Of a DNA stretch of 64,000 nt, positions 56,636 to 64,000 are shown in pieces. Within the stretch, counting starts at the first letter, position 1. Every line of letters starts with the position of its first letter. The translations under genes and the position numbers were made by a program. The notes beneath the pieces are model-generated. The model ran no database searches. It was not told the DNA's origin and saw nothing but the letters and a program-made list of their open reading frames with translations. This stretch comes from Sapria himalayana (Eukaryota > Streptophyta > Magnoliopsida > Malpighiales > Rafflesiaceae): NCBI GenBank assembly GCA_029783825.1, contig JAREIK010017112.1, forward strand, positions 24,895-88,894, read 5' to 3'.

Positions 56636-57930
56636 AAATTTTAGTTTTATTTAATAATACTTTAAATAATGGAGTCACCATTGGTGTGTCTGTCAGACCC
56701 ATTAGAGATGGGTTGTTAGGTGAAGTTTTTCACATTATATGTTTTTGTTACATAATTAACCTGGTGGTGTGAGTGGGAATGAAAGTTGTTGCTCTTGTAT
56801 TAGAAAAAATTAGAAAATCATAAAAATATCTTTGTATGCCCAGTAAACAACAAGAGTTTAGTAGTCTATATTTATCAGTGTGCCTAAAAAATTCCAAATG
56901 GATGTGAGATATTATTAGAATTATATCTATTTAATATTGGAGTCATGTATTAGCTACTACTATGTGATATATGACTGTGTCAATAGTAAGATTGATGAAC
57001 TTATTATTGACAAGTCAAACTAAAATATATAAATTTCTTTTGTGAAATTCTTAAAAATTTTTATGATATGATGAATATGTATTTGTATCTGTGCACTCTC
57101 ACCACTTTCATTACACTTCGGTGTGTGTATGATATTAGTAGTATGTTTAGCAAGTATAAAGGATACCCTGCATTTAGTATTATGGCTATTAAAATGGAAA
57201 CCAAATATTTAAAATACTAGTCATATATTCAAACTCTATATTGCTTAGCTACTTATTTGGATCCTAGGGTTAAGGTGGATAGAATAAAAAATATATTAAG
57301 ATACATGTCCACTTGTATGAACCAAACAGATGAACCTAGTGGTTTTATTCAGAAAGAAATAACTAATATGTTTACATATTAAGGACATTAGGTATGGTAG
57401 TTGTAGCAAGGCTTTGAGTGTGGACATAAATACTATATTTGGAGAAGATGCTTTTTTTATTCACTTAGAAAGGGACAAATTATATGGTGGTCTATCAAAT
57501 AGATGTGAATTATCTTGGTACTTAGATATTGATTACTACTATATTCTATAACATAAAGATAATAAAAATTTGGATATTTTGAGTTGGTAGAAAACATATA
57601 AATTCACAAATCATGTGATATCTAAGATGACACATGATATATTAACCCCTCCGATATCTATCATAACATCATAGTCTACTTCTTTTCTAGTAGCTAATTA
57701 TTTTAGATATGAGATTTTGATTATAATCATGTATCATGTAGGTACTTGCATACTTGAGAATTGAGAAGGTTCAATTTGGGTATTCTGGATAAAGTAAAAG
57801 AGTTGCTAAGAGATGATAACTCATGAAACAATGAGAATATTGAAACTATCACTAGCACTACCTTAAGAATCATACATGATAATGATAATTTGTATTTTCA
57901 CCATCATACCAGAGACACAAATTGATGACT
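56636..57930 (+). pseudogene. hAT transposase relic C (duplicated 3' half)
   Basis: It starts abruptly after the right subterminal block of B and aligns with relic A from about 26300 and with B from about 54930. The central and C-terminal transposase segments are recognisable, including NLDILSW near 57568 and a VKELLRDDNS segment near 57795. No N-terminus is present. It is followed at 58155 by a subterminal block that aligns with B 56460-56620 (GGGCATTCA.GCTGCC..TAAC.AGCAT). Confidence 0.72.
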
Positions 57931-58353
57931 CATATGATGGTGATGTATATTTTCTTTATTTATACTTTAACTTATGTTATATATCATATTTTGGATTTTA
58001 TTTTTTAATATAATATTTTGAGTTGAGTTGAATGTAAAATATTTATTTTAATTATTAATTTGATTTTGATTCAAATAAATTTATAATTTATTACACTTTT
58101 TTAATTATGTTATTTTAATATATAATATTTCACATAAATAAAAACTTAAAATTAAAAAAAAATTAATTGGGCATTCAGGCTGCCTATAACCAGCATGTCC
58201 CAGCATGAAAGTGCTCAACTACGATGTGAATCTAGCCATGTCAAGTTGAGCCATTATGATCTTGTGCCTGCAATGTGAGACATGGCATGGTAGCCCAACT
58301 GGGCCACATTATTTTGGGTTATGCCGGCACAAAATTACTCATCTATGATATAC

Positions 58354-59390
58354 TTGATTTAAAAATTAAATTAAGTTAGCAAAATAACTAGAAGTCTAAT
58401 TTGATCACATGCTTTGAAATTTTAAGTTGGAATAAAATGATATGGATATAATCTAGAATTGAGAGATATGTTTTGGGTATGATATGAACATGAATTTAAA
58501 AAACTTTGGCTCACTGATAGGCATAAGGCCCATTAAAAGTAAGCCTCATGTGCATAAATTGTACTTGTCTGCCTCACTTATAAAGAGGAGCTTTTGGTAT
58601 TTTTTTTAACATTAGTCTAATATGGTAAGACCATGCACATGGTTGCCCCACTTAGAAATGTGAGAGACATGTAGAGCCCACTCTTCTTACCAAGATTAAT
58701 AATTCTAGTAGACAAGTTTATTTTAGAATCACATAATTATGTCTAGGTTCATTAAATCTAGATAATTACTATTGAAATCAAAAGAAATAATCTCCAACTT
58801 TCCATAATATATGGCAAAATATTTAAGAAAAAGTAATAAAAAGGAAAATGTGAATAAATTCTCCCATCTTTCATTTTTCCATATGATAGTTATTTTTCTC
58901 AATTTTTAAATCATTTAATTTGAATCGGAGAAGTTTTTTTCTCAAGTTATGTGTGAAGGAGAATTAATAATTTTTTATTCCACCTCTCTCTTGGATATAA
59001 GTTATTTGGAGAATATGCTCTCCAATCTTCTACTTAATGTGGATAACTATTGGAAGCATGCTTGATTGAGATATTATGATCATATACAAATTCAAAACAA
59101 ATGAGGTATTATTACAAGGGGTAAATATTTTTCTTATAGGATATTCTTCTATTATCTCAATTTTGGAGATTCATGATTAATGAATGGGTGAGATCAAAAT
59201 ATTTAATTCCCTTTGTTGCCTCTATGATTGTGGACTGTGGTGCTTGAGGAAAGATCCAAATATTAGGTACAAAAATCTATAAAGATAAATCTAAATAACT
59301 TATTGACCTTAGTCAAAGTGCATATATAAATAATATACATAAAAGGTTTAGCATGTAATATTCCAAGATATATTTTTTAATGTCTCATGG
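58354..59390. other. AT-rich stretch, possible retrotransposon remnants
   Basis: No motif recognised. The adjacent copia-6 relic suggests that at least the right part is decayed pol sequence of that element. Confidence 0.3.
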
Positions 59391-59399
59391 TATAAGTCT

Positions 59400-60153
59400 A
59401 AGAAAGAGGCAATGTCCAGTGGCAATAGATGAATGAGAAGAGTGCGACCAATTGAGTATGATTCCACATGTATCTGCTATTGGATTTATCATTTTTGCCA
59501 TGTTGTGTACTTGACACAATGTCTAATATGCATTAAGCATGATAAGTAGATACCATTTTGATTCTAATGAAAGTCACTAGAATACAGTAAAGAATATTTG
59601 TAAATACTTAAGAAGAACTACAGATGTATTCTTGTTGTATGAATGACAAGAAGATGAGTTTGTTATAAATGAAATAGCTACTAGCTTCCATTCTAACAAG
59701 GTTGAGTATAGATAATAGTCAGGCTTTGTGTTTTATTTGAATAGAGGTGTAGTAAGCTTTAAAAATTCAATGCAAGCATCATTGCTAACTATACTATAGA
59801 GATTGAAAATATAGTTGCTTCAAAAGTAGATAAATAGGATGTTTGGATCAAAAAGTTTCTTTTCTAATATAGGAATAGTTCCTAGCATTACAAATTTAGT
59901 AGACTTATATTGTGATAAAATGGGATCATAGCACAAGCAAATGAACAAATATCACATCAAATATCCAAGCATATTCTGAGATATTTTCATCTCATTTAAG
60001 AAAATATTGAGAGAGAAAACAAAAACATGCATGTGTGCAGAGTTTCTATAGTTGACAATATTATTGAACTGCTAACTAAGCCACTCATGCTAGAAAAATA
60101 TGATAGTCATGCTAGGACAATGAGTATGACATATATGTTTGATTGAGCCTAAT
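59400..60153 (+). pseudogene. copia-6 RT end and RNase H relic
   Basis: The frame near 59470 reads HVSAIGFIIFAMLCT, then YALSMISRYH. The family pattern is YASAVGSIMYAMLCTRPDI-YALSM-SRYQ, the end of the copia RT. Then come a CKYLRRTTDVFLLYE-like segment near 59605, QSGFVFYLNRGVVSFKNS near 59720-59775, and codons for VDLYCDK near 59900. The element's polypurine tract and LTR follow directly, fixing plus orientation. Disrupted by stops. Confidence 0.8.
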
Positions 60154-60164
60154 GCAAATGAGAT
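60154..60164 (+). other. copia-6 polypurine tract
   Basis: CAAATGAGAT runs directly into TGTTAG, the same arrangement as in copia-1 at 15006-15017. Confidence 0.65.
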
Positions 60165-61050
60165 TGTTAGTCATGTACTTCAGGCCAATGATGTAATATC
60201 ATTTTACACTTTATTAAAGAGGAGGTTTTTTATTTTTATTCTATTGATACTTAGCTTCATGAATAGTAAACTCTACTTATGGTTATCAAATATGTGACTT
60301 GATAGTAAAATCCTAAAGCTTAAGAAAGTATTATTCTGGTAGTCACTCATTATAGATGGAACAATAATGAATTATGACTCTATAGATTATGATTGATAAT
60401 ATATTTTACTAATATGAGTAAGTCATATTAAATTATATAGTACATGTTGGAGAATAATATATTAGATCACCCCACTATGAGAATACTTCACAGATTAAAT
60501 GTCATAAGGAGTTCTCATATAACAATCTTTTGAGTCCTCAGAATTGAATTCACAATGGATCTCTATATGATTAATTATATATTTTACATAGACCAGCTTC
60601 ATCCATAACAAGATGATAATAAATGTAGTGATTGGATATATAATGAACCATGTAGAGGGATATATAGAAATGAGATAGAAATTTTTCCTCTTTTAAAGTG
60701 AGATATATTTGGGCCCTTTAGTAAGTGGAACTAAAAAGTATATGATCATGTGCAAATAAATTATTAAGAATTATGAATATCATTTATTTATTAGTCTACT
60801 TTAAATAGAAAAATGAGATTTAACTATATAAGGTTAACTTAAATCATACCTTATGTTCAATCAAGATATCGTGTGACAAAAGATTTGGAACATTGACTAT
60901 TGATTATGTTATGTTTGTATTCACATAACTTGGATAGTCAAATATCTTAATAGGGGCTACTTATGACTTGTGAGTCTCAAAAGAATTTGACTCATTGTCA
61001 ACATTAAGTAAACCTACAAGATCCCACACTTAGAATAGATTGGAAACAAA
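60165..61050 (+). repeat. copia-6 3' LTR, right boundary uncertain
   Basis: It starts TGTTAGTCATGTACTTCAGG after the polypurine tract. No partner LTR is in the window and the end is not recognised, so 61050 is only an estimate. Confidence 0.5.
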
Positions 61051-61690
61051 GCAATTAAGCATTTAGTTAGATTAAAATAATATGTATTATTAATATGTGA
61101 TTTTAACACTAATTGTATGTGGTTTGTTTTTAACAAATCAATAAAATAGTTTGTTTTAATTAAATATGATTTTATTATATAATATTGATTTTTGAAAACA
61201 TGGAGAATTTTATGTCAATTGTATATGATTTTATTAAATGATGTTTCTTGTTATAAACACCATAAGATTATTTATTTTAACAAAAAATGATTTATTAAAT
61301 GAGTTTATTTTTAAATTGTAAGATGATTTGTAAAATATGTGTTTTATAAAAACACATAAATGTGTTTGTGAAATACATACAATATGTTTTTAAAGAATAT
61401 ATGCAATATGTAATATGTGTTTTTATAAAATACATAATATAAAATATAAAAAAATACATGCCATGGTTCTTTTCGTAAAAAACATGTTCGATGTGTTTTC
61501 CCAAAAAAAATGTCTTGCATGTTGTGTGCAATAAAAAAAATTAAAAACAAACCACCATAAATATATGCATCAAATGTAGAGAAAAATTAGATCATTGAAA
61601 TCATCTTTTCTATAAATAATATATGAAATCAAATTATATATGAGATATAAATAGAGATAGAGATAATAAAAATACTTTTCATAAGTTATG
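61051..61690. repeat. AT-rich degenerate short repeats
   Basis: Imperfect copies of ATGTGTTTTTATAAAATACATA-like words recur between 61090 and 61560 (for example 61338, 61378 and 61418). They give chance frames such as HTTCKTFFLGKH on the minus strand. It may be flank between two copia elements. Confidence 0.5.
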
Positions 61691-61699
61691 TTTGTGAAG

Positions 61700-62305
61700 A
61701 TAATAAATTATGTTGGGAAACATAATAAGATACTTACCTAAATATGTATGAAAACATAGAAATATTAATTTTTTAGATCTAGTTTTGTGAAACAAAACTA
61801 GGATGCTAGCATATAATTTTTTGGTTTATAGTGTATTGATGAACATATAAATTCATGTAAATTTCTAGTTGAGAGCGTTAGCATATCAACTATACCTAAA
61901 AGCATAAAATTTGAATTTTGAAGTAAATTAAAGTACTTTTTGTTATAAATAAAGGGTCACATAGTGAATGCTACATTGATAATGTGATGAATGATATGTA
62001 TTGTATGACTCAATGTCCCTTGTAAATTTATTTTGTAAGTTCATGAACATGGTTTATGGTGGTTAATATTAACATCATTATGAGGTTATTTTAAGTTAAT
62101 AATGATATATTGTGCATGAAGCCTATGAAAGGCCTTTCTCACTTCTTTGTTAGATCATCTCAATGAGAAGTTCTCTCTCTCTTTCTTCCTTCCTCACTTT
62201 GTTCTACTTTATTATCTAGTTTATAATTCATTCTCTTTAAATATATATTAAAAGACTAACATTATTCTCTTTAGCTTTACATTTTTTTCATGCTATTTCA
62301 TAACA
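61700..62305 (+). repeat. copia-7 5' LTR, left boundary uncertain
   Basis: The right end is set by ATAACA at 62305 followed by a primer-binding-like segment and gag. The left end is a guess from a TGTTGGGAAACAT word at 61709. A CT-rich run (CTCTCTCTCTTTCTTCC) at about 62175-62195 resembles leader regions downstream of the transcription start. The partner LTR would lie beyond the right edge. Confidence 0.5.
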
Positions 62306-62319
62306 TGTTATTAGCACGA
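62306..62319 (+). other. copia-7 primer-binding-like site
   Basis: TGTTATTAGCACGA directly follows ATAACA. This junction resembles the ATAAC-ATGTTATCAGCACGA form seen in some plant copia elements. It is a weaker match to tRNA-iMet than the other sites in this window. Confidence 0.45.
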
Positions 62320-62372
62320 TTCAAATTCAGCAAAGGTAAAATTATATTATTATTATTTTTTCGTATATAAAA

Positions 62373-63345
62373 ATGTTTACAAAAATGTTAGATCTCACAA
62401 AACCAAAGTTTGTGGCACTTGATATTTCTGGTAAATATTATTTATCATAGATTTTTGATATTGAAATACACTTTAACTTTCATGAATATTGGAGAAACTA
62501 TAAAAGAATGAAATGAAAAGTCCCAACAAGACTTCGCAAAGGCACTAATTTATCTTAGGCATAATTTACATGAGGATTTAAAAATTGATTATCTCATTGT
62601 AAAAGATCTTTTCACTCTATGGATTGACTTGAAAGATATATTTGACCATCAAAAATGGTAATTTTATCAAAAACTTTTTATGAGTGGATGTACTTGAGTT
62701 TTGAAGATATAAAAATAGTCAATGAGTATAAGTCTACTCTATTTAAAGTAAGCTCTAAATTGAAGCTATGTGGAGACAAAAACCATGGATGAAGATATGC
62801 TAGAAAAAACATTTACAATGTTTGTACCTCTAATGTGCTCCTACAATATAGAGAGCATAGATTTATTAAATATTTAGAATTAATATCATGCCTTATAGTG
62901 ACTAAATAAAATAATAAGCTTTTAAGGAAAAATTATTAGTCTAATCCAACATGATCTAAACTACTTTCTAAAGTGTATGTGATATCATCCCAAACTCATG
63001 GTGTAGGCATGATCATAGTCATGGTCATGGTCATGAGTAGAATTCCCAATACTATAACAATCATCATTCTTCCCCATCAAAAGAAAATTTTCATTTCCTT
63101 TCCAGAAGTAGAATAATAGTAAGACAAAATAAGGAAATAGAGAAAGTACACATAAAAAACTTATCCAGGACTCCTAAAAAGACTTGTTATAGATGTTGAA
63201 TGGAAGAACACTAGTTTTGTGCTTGTCGTGTGGCCAAATATCTAGTAGATATGTATCAAGCATTATTAAAGGATAAAGGAAAAAGGGTATAAGCTAATTG
63301 TGTTAATGGAAATGGGTTTGACCTATCTTATTTTGATGTGGAATT
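62373..63345 (+). pseudogene. copia-7 gag relic with zinc knuckle
   Basis: The reading starts at ATG 62373: MFTKMLDLTKPKFVALDIS, GKYYLS then a TAG where the family has Trp. Further on come FDIEIHFNF, YEWMYLSFEDIKIVNEYKST near 62677-62737, LFKVSSKLKLCGD, and a KNIYNVCTSNVLLQYREHR segment near 62807-62862. The zinc knuckle C-x2-C-x4-H-x4-C at 63184-63225 has stops at two of its variable positions. YLVDMYQALLKDKGKRV follows near 63240-63290. This is the gag of a plant Ty1/copia element, in which the knuckle binds RNA. It is fairly well aligned but carries several stops, most readable as G-to-A changes in TGG or similar codons. Confidence 0.88.
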
Positions 63346-63479
63346 TTTGAAAATCATAGTGATAATTTCAATTTGCTTAATAGATGATAAAAATGTAACT
63401 ATTAAATAATTCTATGCATGTTATTATGAGTTAATAATAATGTTATCTTATTATTTATTTTTTATCTTTATCTAAATTT

Positions 63480-64000
63480 ATGTATTATTGAATTTCAAGA
63501 TGAAAGATGATGATATATATCCTGTTGACTTGCAACAACACATATGTATCCTTCAAAAGAAAAATATTTTTAAAATTTAATAATAATAAATACCAGCATA
63601 AGTTCCATATCTAGTACATTAGATTTAATTGTATGCTCCATGAGAAAAATTATAATGGTACCAAATGGAACTAGATTTCATATTAATGATATATTATATT
63701 CTAGTAAATCAACAATAAATTTGTTTTTTTAAGATATCTACAAAAAATGGATATCATATTTAAAGTATTAATGAAAGTAATAAAGAAAATTATATATTAC
63801 CTCTATATTTTATGAGAAAAAGGTTATAGTAAAAAGACTTATGGTATTCACATCTGAGTTATATCATACTCATTTAGACCTTTTTATTATTTTATAATCA
63901 TAATAGATGTATCAATTAGATGGTCACATGTATCCCTTATTTCCTAAAGAAATATTACTTTTGCTAAGTTCCTTGCACAAAAATTACCAAATTACATGCA
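63480..64000 (+). pseudogene. copia-7 protease and pre-integrase start, runs off right edge
   Basis: After gag the frames give THMYPSKEKYFFKI near 63535, then VPNGTRFHINDILYSSKSTINL near 63655-63720, then LRYLQKMDIIF-like, and TSELYHTHLDLF near 63850. This follows the plant copia pattern LPNGTKFHI-DALYSSKS-RNLLSFKDI--NGYHIE. The catalytic Asp of the protease is not readable. The element continues beyond 64000. Confidence 0.72.

Larger units (their letters stand above)
53350..58345 (+). mobile_element. hAT element B/C with tandemly duplicated 3' half
   Basis: The left end is TAAAGGTGTCAAGTTGG at 53350. The right end, reverse-complemented, is a decayed TAGATGAGTAAT at 58345. The flanks TGATGTAC (53342-53349) and TGATATAC (58346-58353) match 7/8. 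Left subterminal 53360-53650 and right subterminal 56460-56625 and 58155-58335 are rich in CATGGCATGG words. Two successive transposase 3' halves (54920-56625 and 56636-58345) align with each other and with relic A (26020-27815). Interpreted as one insertion that later duplicated its 3' part, or as two copies fused. The right TIR is weak (7/12), so the outer boundary is moderate. Confidence 0.68.

Noticed and set aside
61295..61550. Two minus-strand frames (68 and 78 codons) with repeated HTTCKTFFLGKH-like peptides
   Set aside because: They derive from short AT-rich degenerate repeats between two copia elements.
1..64000. Endogenous pararetrovirus (caulimovirid) sequences
   Set aside because: No movement protein, coat zinc finger followed by pararetroviral RT, or similar order was seen; all RT motifs found belong to Ty1/copia elements.
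1..64000. tRNA, rRNA or microRNA genes
   Set aside because: No A/B box pair with cloverleaf, rRNA core or convincing hairpin precursor was found; the tRNA-like words are primer-binding sites of retrotransposons.

Overview
The window reads as nuclear DNA of a flowering plant, from an intergenic, heterochromatin-like block. It is strongly AT-rich and mostly CpG-poor. It is filled with Ty1/copia and Ty3/gypsy (Athila/Tat-like) LTR retrotransposons, one L1-type LINE, hAT DNA transposons and their short non-autonomous derivatives, and one tandem repeat. I found no intact cellular gene, rRNA, tRNA or CRISPR array. The species cannot be named from this sequence. Almost every open frame above 60 codons is a chance frame or a fragment of a decayed element; the longest (439 codons, minus strand, 45787-47106) is part of an hAT transposase.

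Layout. 1-2325: degenerate ~240-bp tandem repeat running off the left edge. 2326-6970: Athila-like pieces (reverse LTR, a CATGAC-rich block, gag-protease). 7440-19460: an old minus-strand copia element (copia-3), split by a younger plus-strand copia element with matching ends and a perfect 5-bp target duplication (copia-1, 8513-16910, ATATC). The 3' LTR of copia-1 itself carries a 540-bp hAT MITE. 19733-22345: 5'-truncated LINE. 22900-26015: minus-strand Athila-like element whose LTR holds a second hAT MITE with a perfect 8-bp duplication. 26020-27815: hAT transposase relic. 28440-32060: minus-strand Athila-like element with protease and a plant-transposon-type ORF. 32270-50540: plus-strand LTR-internal-LTR-internal-LTR array. 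It is interrupted by copia-2 (38671-43906, minus, CTTGG duplication) and by an almost complete hAT element (45195-49403). 50585-53340: copia scraps. 53350-58345: a second hAT element whose 3' half is duplicated in tandem. 59400-64000: ends of one copia element and the start of another that runs off the right edge.

The best-resolved unit is the hAT element at 45195-49403. It has 11-bp terminal inverted repeats, an 8-bp target duplication (7/8), subterminal GGATCGGAT-type repeats, a heptamer array and a four-exon transposase gene. Reconstructed by splice signals, the gene gives exactly 696 codons, but it has two in-frame stops and a changed splice donor. A separate hAT family with TIR consensus near TAKAGGTGTCAA and GGCATGGC-rich ends links two MITEs, three transposase relics and all the GC-rich islands. 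The four Athila-like internal regions retain gag and/or protease but show no reverse transcriptase or integrase.

Boundaries backed by target duplications are good to the base. Boundaries of Athila LTRs and isolated fragments are approximate. No cellular system or operon-like module was found. The candidates for novelty are the hAT/MITE family, the alternating tandem repeat and the gag-protease-only Athila-like family.
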